Assembly (NCBI GenBank): GCA_038529265.1
Contig: JBCBDX010000001.1
Coordinates: 310,001-374,000, forward strand
DNA length: 64,000 bases
Source of the DNA: JBCBDX01 sp038529265
GTDB taxonomy: Bacteria > Pseudomonadota > Alphaproteobacteria > Rhizobiales > Rhizobiaceae
Reading direction: 5' to 3'
Part shown: positions 17,485 through 26,022 of the stretch, one piece after another
Layout of the letters: each line of letters begins with the position of its first letter
Position numbering within the stretch: position 1 is the stretch's first letter
Program-made: the position numbers and the translations under genes
Notes under the pieces: model-generated
What the model was told of the DNA's origin: nothing
What the model saw: the letters and a program-made list of their open reading frames with translations, nothing else
Databases searched by the model: none

Positions 17485-18801
17485 GTGAAAAAGCCCGACG
17501 GTGGGGACACTCCCCGAACCGCGGCTTCCACGTCCGGTGTGGCGCAGGCCATCGGAAATGGTAATGCGCCCGAACTCTCCGGTGGGCCAATTGCGCAGCC
17601 CAACGGACATTCGCAGACACCGGACGGGAATCCGTCCAATAAAAAACGGCGTCGCAAGCGCCGACGCAGAAAAAACCAAGCAGGCTCAACGCCGCCGGTT
17701 TTTCAAGCAGATCAGCTCCCGCCCGTTGACCCCCCCGCGCCGGTTGCAGCACGGCCGAATGTGCCAGAGCGCGCCCTTTATGCTGCGCTTGACTTGGGAA
17801 CCAACAATTGCCGCTTGTTGATTGCGACACCAACCAAACCAGGACAGTTCAGGGTGGTCGATGCGTTTTCGCGGATTGTACGCTTGGGTGAGGGTTTAGG
17901 GCATTCAGGACGCCTGTCAGAAAACGCGATGCAGCGCGCGCTTGAGGCGCTTGCCGTTTGCAGCGAGAAGCTCGAACGGAGGATGATCAAGCGGGCTCGA
18001 TTGATCGCAACTGAAGCATGTCGTTCTGCCGACAATGGCGCCGCGTTTCTTAGCCAAGTCAAGGCAACGACAGGTTTGAATCTGGAGGTTGTCGACCGCG
18101 AAACTGAAGCGCGTTTGGCGGTTTCCGGCTGCGGGTCGCTCGTGGATCGCGAAGCCAAGTCCACGGTTCTGTTCGATATTGGCGGTGGTTCGTCTGAAAT
18201 AGCTGTTATCAACCTCAATGAACCTAAACCGCGCCGATTGGCCGATGGGATCGTCGATTGGACATCATTACCGATCGGCGTTGTGACAATGTCGGAAAAG
18301 TTCGGCGGTAAGCATGTCGATCCGGCAGTCTTTGCTGCAATGAAAGAACATGCCGCCGAATTGCTTGCCGAATTCGCCGCGAAACACGCTGCCATTGGTC
18401 GCCATGATGGCGCTTTTCACTTGATTGGAACCTCCGGAACGGTGACGACGCTCGCCGGTATTCATTTGGATTTACCTCGATATGACCGTCGTCGCGTGGA
18501 CGGGTTATGGATCAATTCAAGGCAGGTCGGTGACATCAACAATCGAATTCTAGGCTGGTCGTTTGATCAGCGAAAAGCCAATGCCTGCATCGGTGAAGAT
18601 CGGGCTGACCTCGTGTTGGCAGGCTGTGCAATTTTGGAGGCCATTCGCGAAGCATGGCCCGCTAAGCGGTTGCGGGTTGCTGATCGCGGTTTGCGCGAAG
18701 GCTTGCTTACCGAGATGATGAGCGAAGATGGCGCTTGGCGTTCGCGGCGGCGTCGGTCCCGAAACCGCAGAAGACGAAACGGCCCTCATGAGCAGAAATA
18801 A
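17485..18801 (+). CDS. Exopolyphosphatase / pppGpp phosphohydrolase (Ppx/GppA family)
   Basis: ASKHA-fold phosphatase that removes phosphate from polyphosphate or pppGpp. Motifs: ALDLGTNNCRLL (phosphate loop), TEACRSADN and FDIGGGSSE. I chose GTG 17485 because GGAG sits six bases upstream; an in-frame TTG at 17473 is the alternative. An extension of about 95 residues precedes the domain, including an Arg/Lys cluster (KKRRRKRRRRKNQ), and the C-terminus ends in a second basic tail (RSRRRRSRNRRRRN). These tails could bind RNA or polyphosphate. The two activities cannot be told apart from sequence. The gene overlaps rlmE by 14 bases. Confidence 0.88.
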   Translation: MKKPDGGDTPRTAASTSGVAQAIGNGNAPELSGGPIAQPNGHSQTPDGNPSNKKRRRKRRRRKNQAGSTPPVFQADQLPPVDPPAPVAARPNVPERALYAALDLGTNNCRLLIATPTKPGQFRVVDAFSRIVRLGEGLGHSGRLSENAMQRALEALAVCSEKLERRMIKRARLIATEACRSADNGAAFLSQVKATTGLNLEVVDRETEARLAVSGCGSLVDREAKSTVLFDIGGGSSEIAVINLNEPKPRRLADGIVDWTSLPIGVVTMSEKFGGKHVDPAVFAAMKEHAAELLAEFAAKHAAIGRHDGAFHLIGTSGTVTTLAGIHLDLPRYDRRRVDGLWINSRQVGDINNRILGWSFDQRKANACIGEDRADLVLAGCAILEAIREAWPAKRLRVADRGLREGLLTEMMSEDGAWRSRRRRSRNRRRRNGPHEQK

Positions 18802-19504
18802 GCGCTATGGTGGCGGTGCTGGTTCCGGCAGATCGGTTAACCAGCATGTGCGTCGCAAGCAGAAATTGAAACCGTCATCGCGTCGATGGATCGAGCGGCA
18901 GCTGAATGACCCTTATGTGCAGCGGGCAAAGCGCGAGGGCATGCGCTCAAGGGCTGCTTACAAGCTGACCGAAATTGATGACAAACACAATTTACTGAAG
19001 CCGGGAATGCGGGTCATCGATCTGGGCGCGGCGCCTGGTGGTTGGTGCCAAGTTGCTGCCCAACGTGTCGAATCGCTCGATGATGAAATTCGGGTAGTCG
19101 GCATCGACTATCTAGGCATGGATGGCATGGCGGGCGTTACGATCCTGGAAATGGACTTTCTCGACGATGAGGCGCCACAGGCACTCATGGACGCGCTCGG
19201 TGGCAAACCAGATATCGTTTTGTCGGATATGGCAGCGCCGACTGTCGGTCACCGGAAAACCGATCATATGCGCACAATGCATCTGGTAGAAGTTGCAGCT
19301 GACTTTGCGTTGAAGGTCCTAAAACCCGGCGGGCATTTCCTGTCAAAAACGTTCCAAGGCGGCACTGAAAAGAGCCTTCTCGATTTGCTGAAAGCAAATT
19401 TCAAATCCGTCATTCACGTCAAACCGCCTGCAAGCCGGGCGGAAAGTGTGGAACTCTATCTGTTGGCAAAGGACTTCAAGGGCGGCGCTCAAGCCGATCA
19501 TTGA
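18788..19504 (+). CDS. rlmE: 23S rRNA (uridine-2'-O)-methyltransferase RlmE (FtsJ/RrmJ)
   Basis: Methylates U2552 of 23S rRNA late in large-subunit assembly, using SAM. SAM-binding LGAAPGGWCQ is at about residues 80-89; the catalytic K-D-K-E tetrad is seen as the Lys of AAYKL, Asp of LSDMAAP, Lys of FLSKTFQGG and Glu of RAESVELYL. The real start is ATG 18788, inside the end of the phosphatase gene, not the upstream in-frame codon. The N-terminal 35 residues are glycine- and arginine-rich, as in alphaproteobacterial homologues. Confidence 0.95.
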   Translation: MSRNKRYGGGAGSGRSVNQHVRRKQKLKPSSRRWIERQLNDPYVQRAKREGMRSRAAYKLTEIDDKHNLLKPGMRVIDLGAAPGGWCQVAAQRVESLDDEIRVVGIDYLGMDGMAGVTILEMDFLDDEAPQALMDALGGKPDIVLSDMAAPTVGHRKTDHMRTMHLVEVAADFALKVLKPGGHFLSKTFQGGTEKSLLDLLKANFKSVIHVKPPASRAESVELYLLAKDFKGGAQADH

Positions 19505-19520
19505 ACAGTCTGTTCAATGA
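19498..19520. promoter_or_regulatory. 23-bp palindrome at the rlmE stop
   Basis: A perfect inverted repeat of 11 bases (TCATTGAACAG and its complement) around a single central T at 19509, covering the end of rlmE. No T-run follows, so it is not a standard terminator. It lies 77 bases before the exported MBL protein, where it could be an operator for a dimeric regulator. Confidence 0.4.
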
Positions 19521-19596
19521 CAGTTCGGTGAAGCTGATTGCCGATCGGTGCGCGCGCCCCATGTTTGGGGCATAGAGCAAACCTCAGGAGGTCTCC

Positions 19597-20574
19597 ATGC
19601 CGATTTCTCTCTCTCGCCGAACACTTTTCAAATCGACGGCTGTTGCTGGTGCTGCATTGGCGGCGCCACAAGTGATGACCCGCGCCGCTTTTGCCGATGG
19701 TCATGCATCAGCTGAACCTTCTGGCTTCAATCCGATCCAACTGGGCGATCTGAAAGTAACGGTCATCTCCGATGGCTTTGCAATCCGGGAAAACCCGCAA
19801 TCGATCTTTGGAACAAACACGACCGTCGAAGAGGTCGAGGGTCTGCTGACTGACAATTACCTGCCGACAAACAAAATGCAGTTTACGTTTGCCCCGACAG
19901 TGGTTGAAGCGGGCGACAACGTCATCCTGTTCGACACGGGCATTGGTGCAGGTGGTCGCGCTGGCGGTACTGGTAAAACGCGTGCCAACCTCGAGTCAGC
20001 GGGTTATGCGCCCGATGCCATTACCCATGTCGTCATCACACATATGCACCCTGACCATATTGGCGGTCTTTCTGAAGACGGCGCGCCTGCCTATCCAAAT
20101 GCTGTCTATGTGACGGGCGAGGCAGAGTATGGCTTCTGGTTAGATGAGGCACGCATGGGCACCGGCGCAGAGGGAATCCACACGCAGGTTGTCGATTTCT
20201 TCGGTGGCATGGAAGACAAGTTGACACTGATCGGTGGCGATACCGAAATAGCACCGGGCGTTACCAGCATGGCCGCTTTTGGGCACACCCCAGGTCACAT
20301 GATTTACATGCTTTCATCCGGCGATAAGTCCTTGGCTATCACCGCCGACACTGCCAACCACTTTGTTTTGTCTTTGCAGCGCCCCGATTGGGAAGTGCGC
20401 TTTGACGCCGACAAGGGTGCCGCTGCGCAGACCCGCAAGGATGTGTTTGGCATGCTCGCAGCCGACCGCATTCCCTTCGTCGGTTACCACATGCCGTTCC
20501 CGTCAGTTGGCTATGTGGAAGCCATGGGAGAAGGTTTCCGCTGGATCCCCGAGACCTATCAGCTCGATATTTGA
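19597..20574 (+). CDS. Exported MBL-fold hydrolase
   Basis: Metallo-beta-lactamase fold with a cleavable export signal containing a twin-arginine motif (SRRTLFKST) and ending near ARAAFA-like RAAFADG. Metal-binding HMHPDHIGG is at about residues 148-156; later ligands are GHTPGH and DTANH. Members of this group include quorum-quenching lactonases and SoxH-like periplasmic hydrolases, but the substrate is not clear here. ATG 19597 has AGGAGGT six bases upstream, one of the best ribosome sites in the window. Confidence 0.88.
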   Translation: MPISLSRRTLFKSTAVAGAALAAPQVMTRAAFADGHASAEPSGFNPIQLGDLKVTVISDGFAIRENPQSIFGTNTTVEEVEGLLTDNYLPTNKMQFTFAPTVVEAGDNVILFDTGIGAGGRAGGTGKTRANLESAGYAPDAITHVVITHMHPDHIGGLSEDGAPAYPNAVYVTGEAEYGFWLDEARMGTGAEGIHTQVVDFFGGMEDKLTLIGGDTEIAPGVTSMAAFGHTPGHMIYMLSSGDKSLAITADTANHFVLSLQRPDWEVRFDADKGAAAQTRKDVFGMLAADRIPFVGYHMPFPSVGYVEAMGEGFRWIPETYQLDI

Positions 20575-20582
20575 TTGGCCGT

Positions 20583-21443
20583 TCAAGCCGCCTTCGATGA
20601 TGTGGCTTCGGTCGCATCATCGCTCTTACTAAAGATGCTGATGTCGGCAGGTTCGCATCCACCCTCGCCGTCAACCCATATCGCCTCACCCAACAGTTTC
20701 ATGTCATGAATGGCAAGCGCTGGAAACGAGTGCCCCATGGAGTGGGCAAGCGCAACGCGGTGACCGGGCTTGGGGTTCAAGCCGCAGCAAATGTCGCGCG
20801 TGCCGAGCTTTAGATGATGTGCAATATCCCATTCAAGCGTCACGCCCGCATGGCGCGTTACAACCCAGCAATGCCCATCATTGGCGTGACCGCCTTTTTC
20901 TTTCGGAAAGAAATAGCCGTAAACATATCCGGCCTCGAAGCCTGCTGATCGCAACGCGGCGATCAAATAGGCATTGATATCGACACATGATCCGGCTGTG
21001 GTGCCGCATCCCAAATGGGGTATTTCATCAAAGCCCTCGTAGTAGCGCTTTTCGGGATGGCCATAAGTGAAGCGCTCAGCGGTATCGCGGGCTATCGCTT
21101 GGATGGCGGCGTGCCCATCGACGGCGCTGTCAGCGATTTTGCGGGCATCATTCACCAACTCGTTGGCGGCGCGCGTAAAGCGGTTAGGGCGGTGTTTGAA
21201 CATAGCCTCAGGATAAGCGCCTGCGCGATTGGACGCTTGATATTGCAGGATGACATTGTCTCCGGTTGGCGCGATCAGAGCGGCAGCTTGGCCCGTGTTG
21301 GCCTCAAAAATGAACTCGACTGTACCGCCTGTCGCGGAAAAGCCGTCCGGCATTTGGTAGGGTGTCGTCATGCCTGTTGGTGCCAATAGTCTGCGGCCAT
21401 TGGCTTTTGCCGTATCAATTGTAACGCTGATCCTTGTGTGCAT
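20583..21443 (-). CDS. Transglutaminase-like domain protein
   Basis: Papain-fold protein of the bacterial transglutaminase-like family. The N-terminal 100 residues form the beta-rich domain that precedes it; the catalytic triad can be placed as Cys of GCGTTAGSCVDIN (Cys152 by my count, within a few residues), His of DGHCWV and Asp of LEWDIAHH. No signal peptide, so cytoplasmic. Relatives are annotated as proteases or transglutaminases without proven substrates. It is the third gene in the ArsR-permease direction, seven bases after the permease, and may be part of that operon. Confidence 0.85.
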   Translation of the reverse strand: MHTRISVTIDTAKANGRRLLAPTGMTTPYQMPDGFSATGGTVEFIFEANTGQAAALIAPTGDNVILQYQASNRAGAYPEAMFKHRPNRFTRAANELVNDARKIADSAVDGHAAIQAIARDTAERFTYGHPEKRYYEGFDEIPHLGCGTTAGSCVDINAYLIAALRSAGFEAGYVYGYFFPKEKGGHANDGHCWVVTRHAGVTLEWDIAHHLKLGTRDICCGLNPKPGHRVALAHSMGHSFPALAIHDMKLLGEAIWVDGEGGCEPADISIFSKSDDATEATSSKAA

Positions 21444-21450
21444 TGTCGCC

Positions 21451-22497
21451 TCAAACGAACAGTTGAAAGATGATGCCGGATGCGATCGCGCCCGTCACGC
21501 CAAGCGCAAGGTAAGTCGCAAACACTGACGGTTTCACCAGTGACCAAACAGCCGCCGCAGCCGGGATGGAGCTGACGGCACCCGCTACGATGAACGCCAT
21601 AGCAGCACCATCGCTCATACCTTGTTCAATCAAGCCGGCCAGCACTGGCGGGGCGACATAGGAGTTCAAGTAGGCAGGCATGCCAACCACTGCCGCTGTT
21701 GCGATAGGCACGATCCCTTCGCCACCGACGACAGCTGCGATGGCGCTTGCAGGGACGTAGGTCACGAGAAGAGCTTCCAGCACATAGGCGAGCGTCAGCC
21801 ATTTGATCAGGAAAGAGGCATTGTCGCGCATTTCTGTTCCGAATGCGTCTACCCGCGTTTCCTCTCGCCATATTGCCCAGACCGGGCGACCATTGAACGG
21901 GTTGGGTCCGCAGCCACAGCCACTCTTTTTCACGCCGCGCGACGGATTGGCAAAGGCGCCCGCGCTCGTGAGCGCCTTGACCGCAAAACCGCCAGCCAGT
22001 CCGATACCCACAGCAGCAACCGCCTTACCGATGGCGAAAGGCCAGCCCAGCGCCGCAGCAGTGATGAGCAAGGTTGGCGGGTCGATAAGCGGGGAAGCCA
22101 ACCAAAAAGCCATGATCGCAGATAGCGGTGCTCCAATGGCCAGCAGCCCGGCGATAAAAGGTATTACTTCACAGGAACAAAATGGTGCCAGCCCACCAAA
22201 CAAAGCGGCTAGCACAATCATGCGATTTTCCCGACCTTCAAACGCGCGACCAACAGCTGCTTCTGCGCCTGCTGCCTTAAGCCAGGCAATCAAGATGACC
22301 GCAAAGGCGATGTAGGGAAGCGTGTTGAGAAAGGCCTTTGCGGCAAAGCCAACCACCGGTTCGAACGAAGGTTGGTCGAAGAACAGCACCAAAAGCGGCG
22401 CTGCAATCACGACAACCCACGGCGTTGCGATCAACTTGGAAAATGGCCGCCATATCTGCGCTGAAGACGTCGTTTGATCAATTGCAGGCGCGCTCAT
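21451..22497 (-). CDS. Permease of the ArsP/DUF318 family
   Basis: A 348-residue membrane protein with about eight hydrophobic helices. It has the family's cysteine motif FCSCEVIPF and a second cysteine cluster (SGCGCGPNPF) in the central loop. The family includes ArsP, which exports trivalent organoarsenicals, and SO_0444-type thiol/metal-responsive exporters. I chose ATG 22497, which overlaps the arsR stop by four bases (ATGA). Coupling to an ArsR repressor supports a role in metalloid or soft-metal efflux; the specific substrate is open. Confidence 0.85.
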   Translation of the reverse strand: MSAPAIDQTTSSAQIWRPFSKLIATPWVVVIAAPLLVLFFDQPSFEPVVGFAAKAFLNTLPYIAFAVILIAWLKAAGAEAAVGRAFEGRENRMIVLAALFGGLAPFCSCEVIPFIAGLLAIGAPLSAIMAFWLASPLIDPPTLLITAAALGWPFAIGKAVAAVGIGLAGGFAVKALTSAGAFANPSRGVKKSGCGCGPNPFNGRPVWAIWREETRVDAFGTEMRDNASFLIKWLTLAYVLEALLVTYVPASAIAAVVGGEGIVPIATAAVVGMPAYLNSYVAPPVLAGLIEQGMSDGAAMAFIVAGAVSSIPAAAAVWSLVKPSVFATYLALGVTGAIASGIIFQLFV

Positions 22498-22811
22498 GCT
22501 ACATCGCCTTTCTTGGTCTCGATGGTTTCGTTGGCACAACATTCGCGCAGCAAATAGCTGCCCAGTGTTTCCAGATGATCGAAATTTGCGCGGTTGATCA
22601 CCGTTCGCCCGTCGCGGCGTTGTGTGATGAGTTCACCATCGGCCAGCATGCGCAAATGGTGCGCCAGCGTGGATGCTGCCATGCCGCTCTGTTCCTGAAT
22701 TTGACCGACGCTCATGCCTAGCCGTCCCGCTTTAACGAGCATCAGCAAAACACTCAAACGCTGCGGTGAACCGATGGCCGCAAAACCAAGAGCAGCATTC
22801 TCTATATCCAT
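22494..22811 (-). CDS. ArsR-family transcriptional repressor
   Basis: A 105-residue winged-helix protein: LGSPQRLSVLLM-like AIGSPQRLSVLLML near the start, recognition helix SGMAASTLAHHLRML, and wing LITQRRDGRTV. A cysteine pair at the C-terminus (RECCANE) is the visible candidate for metal(loid) or thiol sensing; the usual ELCVCDL motif in the DNA-binding helix is absent, so it is not a classical ArsR. Its start has GGAG eight bases upstream, next to a palindromic operator candidate. It overlaps the permease gene it presumably controls. Confidence 0.9.
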   Translation of the reverse strand: MDIENAALGFAAIGSPQRLSVLLMLVKAGRLGMSVGQIQEQSGMAASTLAHHLRMLADGELITQRRDGRTVINRANFDHLETLGSYLLRECCANETIETKKGDVA

Positions 22812-22822
22812 AACAGCTCCAT

Positions 22823-22842
22823 ATAACTAGAAAACTAGTTAT
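22823..22842. promoter_or_regulatory. Putative ArsR operator
   Basis: A perfect palindrome with 8-base arms (ATAACTAG and CTAGTTAT) separated by AAAA, placed 12-31 bases upstream of the arsR start codon. AT-rich sequence on both sides may hold the promoter. Position and symmetry fit autoregulation by the dimeric ArsR protein; the 126 bases from here to guaB could also make it influence the divergent guaB. Confidence 0.65.
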
Positions 22843-22889
22843 TTAGAATAAAATGATCTGTCAACTTCATTTTTGGTGGTTCCGCTGTT

Positions 22890-22965
22890 CTATTTCCCAT
22901 GATAGCAGCAACCGCCAACGCACAGTGGGTTTTGCATTGCAAGCAAAGCCAATCATGGGAAATGG
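22890..22965 (+). promoter_or_regulatory. Structured leader of guaB that pairs with its ribosome site
   Basis: Two nested stems can be drawn. The outer stem pairs 22890-22903 with 22952-22965 over 14 base pairs, with one G-U, and its 3' strand contains the purine-rich GGGAAATGG, the ribosome site of guaB, ending three bases before the ATG. The inner hairpin pairs 22928-22935 with 22943-22950 (eight pairs, one G-U, 7-base loop). Between them, 22904-22927 is single-stranded. This looks like a translational on/off device; I do not recognise a known riboswitch class, and the outer arms could instead be a DNA operator. Confidence 0.55.
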
Positions 22966-22968
22966 GCA

Positions 22969-24474
22969 ATGGCAAAAATCATAGAAACGGCAACCGGTGA
23001 ACTGGCCCTGACATTTGACGATGTTCTGCTTCAGCCGGGGCACTCTGAGGTTCTGCCTGCCCAGACCGATATCTGCACTTCAATTGCCCAGGACATACAT
23101 CTGAACTTGCCGATCCTTTCTGCGGCAATGGACACGGTCACCGAATCAGGTCTTGCCATCGCCATGGCTCAAGCAGGCGGCATGGGGATCGTACACCGAA
23201 ATCTGACGCCCGATGAGCAGGCCGAGGAAGTGCGACAGGTGAAAAAATTTGAAAGTGGTATGGTGGTCAACCCGGTTTGTATCGGGCCGGAGGCAACGCT
23301 GGCTGATGCAAAACAGTTGATGCGTGCCCACAAGATCTCTGGGATTCCCGTTGTAGAAGATGGTGGCACCGGCACCCAAAAACCCGGACGCCTCGTTGGG
23401 ATTTTGACCAACCGCGATGTGCGTTTTGCATCTGATCCCGAGCAAAAAGTCTACGAGTTGATGACCCGTGAAAATTTGGTGACGGTCACTGAAAGCGTGG
23501 AGCAGGACGAAGCAAAACGCTTGCTGCATCAGCATCGCATCGAAAAGCTGCTTGTCACGGATAAACGCGGCTACTGTGTGGGTCTGATCACCGTCAAGGA
23601 TATGGAGAAGTCCAAGCTCAACCCAAATGCCACCAAGGATGTACAGGGACGTTTGCGCGTCGGTGCCGCTGTGAGCGTAGGCGCTGATGCGATGGAGCGC
23701 GCCGAGAAGTTGACGGAGGCAGGCGTCGACGTGATTGTTATCGACACGGCGCACGGTCATTCGCAACGTGTGTTGGAGTCCGTCGCTCAGGTTAAAAAGC
23801 TTTCCAATTCAGTGCGGATCGTTGCAGGCAACGTCGCGACGGCAGATGGCACCAAAGCATTGATAGATGCGGGCGCTGATTGTGTGAAGGTTGGTATCGG
23901 CCCAGGTTCCATCTGCACGACCCGTGTGGTCGCTGGTGTTGGTGTTCCACAGTTTTCAGCTGTTATGTCAGCAGCCGAAGAAGGCCTTAAAGCCGGTGTG
24001 CCCGTCATAGCAGATGGCGGTATCAAACTATCCGGTGACTTGGCCAAGGCGATGGCCGCTGGTGCTTCTGCGGTGATGGTTGGTTCACTGCTGGCTGGAA
24101 CGGATGAAAGCCCGGGCGAAGTCTACTTGCATCAGGGCCGGTCATACAAAGCTTACCGTGGCATGGGGTCCGTGGGTGCCATGGCGCGGGGTTCTGCTGA
24201 CCGTTATTTCCAAGCGGAAGTACGCGATACGTTGAAGCTTGTGCCTGAAGGGATTGAGGGGCAGGTGCCGTATAAAGGCCCGGTGCACCAGGTGCTGCAC
24301 CAATTGGCTGGAGGCCTCAAAGCAGCCATGGGTTATACCGGCTGCGCCAACCTCGAAGACTTTCGGCAGAATGCCCGCTTTGTCAGAATCTCGAATGCTG
24401 GCTTGCGCGAAAGCCATGCACATGACGTGACAATCACCCGCGAGAGCCCCAACTATCCCGGCGGCGGGCGGTAG
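22969..24474 (+). CDS. guaB: Inosine-5'-monophosphate dehydrogenase
   Basis: Oxidises IMP to XMP with NAD, the committed step of GMP synthesis; guaA, the next enzyme, lies at 34.8 kb. The catalytic loop GSICTTR has Cys316. Two CBS domains are inserted at about residues 95-215 (VNPVCIGPEATLADA, LMTRENLVTV), and the flap and C-terminal SVGAMARGSADRYFQ are present. Length 501 fits. Its leader can fold to hide the ribosome site (see 22890-22965). Confidence 0.97.
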   Translation: MAKIIETATGELALTFDDVLLQPGHSEVLPAQTDICTSIAQDIHLNLPILSAAMDTVTESGLAIAMAQAGGMGIVHRNLTPDEQAEEVRQVKKFESGMVVNPVCIGPEATLADAKQLMRAHKISGIPVVEDGGTGTQKPGRLVGILTNRDVRFASDPEQKVYELMTRENLVTVTESVEQDEAKRLLHQHRIEKLLVTDKRGYCVGLITVKDMEKSKLNPNATKDVQGRLRVGAAVSVGADAMERAEKLTEAGVDVIVIDTAHGHSQRVLESVAQVKKLSNSVRIVAGNVATADGTKALIDAGADCVKVGIGPGSICTTRVVAGVGVPQFSAVMSAAEEGLKAGVPVIADGGIKLSGDLAKAMAAGASAVMVGSLLAGTDESPGEVYLHQGRSYKAYRGMGSVGAMARGSADRYFQAEVRDTLKLVPEGIEGQVPYKGPVHQVLHQLAGGLKAAMGYTGCANLEDFRQNARFVRISNAGLRESHAHDVTITRESPNYPGGGR

Positions 24475-24477
24475 CTT

Positions 24478-25017
24478 TTGACTGTCACCAACCGCGAACG
24501 GCTTTTTGTCTATTTAACCGCCGCATGGTTTGCTGTGCTGGCGGGCGTTGACGTTCTCATATTTGAGTCCATGGCGGACGGTCAAAAAGCGCCGGACACG
24601 CAGCCGTTCGGGTATTCATTCGACAGTTTCGCAGGTTGGGCTTCCGCACTGGATGCTGGTGAACGAAGCGCGTTCGTTTTTTGGCACAGTAGCATATTGG
24701 ACTTCGTTTTCCCGTTATTGTTGATGGCGGCGCTGTATATCCTGATCAATGCCGCTTTGCGTACCTTTGAGCGGTTTCGTACCCAGCCATCCTGGATACG
24801 GATTGCGGTTCCGTTGGCACTGGTCGCTCCATATGGGCTCTTTGACTTCCTTGAAAATGGATTGGTCGCGGACATGTTGCGTGGCGTAGTACCCATAGAT
24901 CAGGCAACGGTTGGCTTGGCTTCATCTTACACCGTGCTCAAGTTCAGCTTCTTGGTTTTGGCCGCAGCTGCGCTCGGTGTTTTTTGGCTGGCGGCTAGGC
25001 GCGCGAAAAGCGCTTAG
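24478..25017 (+). CDS. Small membrane protein of unknown function
   Basis: A 179-residue protein with four clear hydrophobic helices (about residues 10-27, 66-90, 105-125 and 150-172) and no recognised motif. The only start is TTG 24478, three bases after guaB, so it is probably translated with guaB. Loops contain acidic residues and a conserved-looking FDFLEN. Its end overlaps the end of the convergent oxyR by 23 bases. Confidence 0.65.
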   Translation: MTVTNRERLFVYLTAAWFAVLAGVDVLIFESMADGQKAPDTQPFGYSFDSFAGWASALDAGERSAFVFWHSSILDFVFPLLLMAALYILINAALRTFERFRTQPSWIRIAVPLALVAPYGLFDFLENGLVADMLRGVVPIDQATVGLASSYTVLKFSFLVLAAAALGVFWLAARRAKSA

Positions 25018-25921
25018 AGTAACCCAAGAGCGGCTCTGCAGCCGCTTTTATTGTTTCTGCCAAAGCTTCAAAGTTCGTCATGCGTGCGCTGGTCGAGCGA
25101 TAGAACAACCCGATGGATCGGGACGGTACTGGTGCGATAAACGACGCTATTTCAATTGTATCGAGTTTTTGGGTTTCTGCTTCTACAGCAATGGCGGGTA
25201 TGAGCGTCACACCCAGGCCGTTTGCCACCAACTGCAACAGAGTTGTCATGGATGTAGCGCCCAAATTCACCAACTGATAGGGACCCGCTGCCTCACACAC
25301 TGTCAGCGCTTGGTCACGCAAGCAATGCCCATCCTCCAGCAACAAAAGGCGTTCCATCACCAGGTGATCAGGCGCTACCGGTGATGACAAGACGTCCGCG
25401 CTGTTGCGTCCGGCGGCCATGAAGAACGGATCTTCAAACAGATCGATGGAACGAACATTGCGCCCTTCGATGGGTTTGGCGGCAATCACCGCCGCCAAAT
25501 TGCCAGCGATGAGTTCTTGAACCAAACGCTCTGTCTTTGCCTCTTGGACTTTTAGTTCCAGGGAGGGAAAAGCCGCGCGGAGCACCGGCAACAACTTTGG
25601 AAGTAGGTAGGGCGCAACAGTTGGAATGACGCCGATCTCGAGTGTTCCGGAAAGCGTGTCGGTCTGCGGCGTTGCCAATTCTTCAAGCGCTTCCAGCTGT
25701 TGCAGGATTGCACGTGCTTTCGGCAGAAGCCGTTTACCAGTTGGGGTCAGTGTAATGCCGCCGCGGTTCCGCTCAACAAGGTCGGTACCAAGCTTCCCCT
25801 CCATATCCATAATCTGTGCAGATAGCGCTGGTTGGGTCACATTCATGTTCTCAGCGGCGCGCCTGAAGTGTCTTTCGCGCGCAAGCGCATCAAAAAAAAG
25901 CAATTGTCGAACGGTGAACAT
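24995..25921 (-). CDS. oxyR: Hydrogen peroxide sensor OxyR (LysR family)
   Basis: LysR-type regulator of 308 residues: N-terminal helix-turn-helix (HFRRAAENMNVTQPALS) and a substrate domain with the peroxide-sensing cysteine pair in GHCLRDQALTVC, the signature of OxyR. I chose ATG 25921 (MFTVRQ); the frame runs on upstream through katG's control region without a ribosome site. Divergent from katG, which it surely activates under peroxide stress. Confidence 0.95.
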   Translation of the reverse strand: MFTVRQLLFFDALARERHFRRAAENMNVTQPALSAQIMDMEGKLGTDLVERNRGGITLTPTGKRLLPKARAILQQLEALEELATPQTDTLSGTLEIGVIPTVAPYLLPKLLPVLRAAFPSLELKVQEAKTERLVQELIAGNLAAVIAAKPIEGRNVRSIDLFEDPFFMAAGRNSADVLSSPVAPDHLVMERLLLLEDGHCLRDQALTVCEAAGPYQLVNLGATSMTTLLQLVANGLGVTLIPAIAVEAETQKLDTIEIASFIAPVPSRSIGLFYRSTSARMTNFEALAETIKAAAEPLLGYSKRFSRA

Positions 25922-26022
25922 GATAAGAAAAACTAATCGGAAAGATTGGAATTTGCAATTTGAAATTATTCTAAACTGCGCCATTTTCAGCGTCAGTTCC
26001 AAGAAATCGGGAGACAATTCTC
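25922..26022. promoter_or_regulatory. oxyR-katG divergent control region
   Basis: The 101 bases between the two start codons hold AT-rich dyads: AATC-N5-GATT at 25935-25947, and GAAT...ATTC at 25949-25971 around repeated AATTT steps. These are the likely contacts of an OxyR tetramer. I do not assign -35/-10 boxes. CGGGAG at 26008-26013 is the katG ribosome site. Confidence 0.5.

Noticed and set aside
22890..22965. Known purine or PRPP/ppGpp riboswitch
   Set aside because: I looked for the conserved cores of these classes and did not find them; only the stems are supported.
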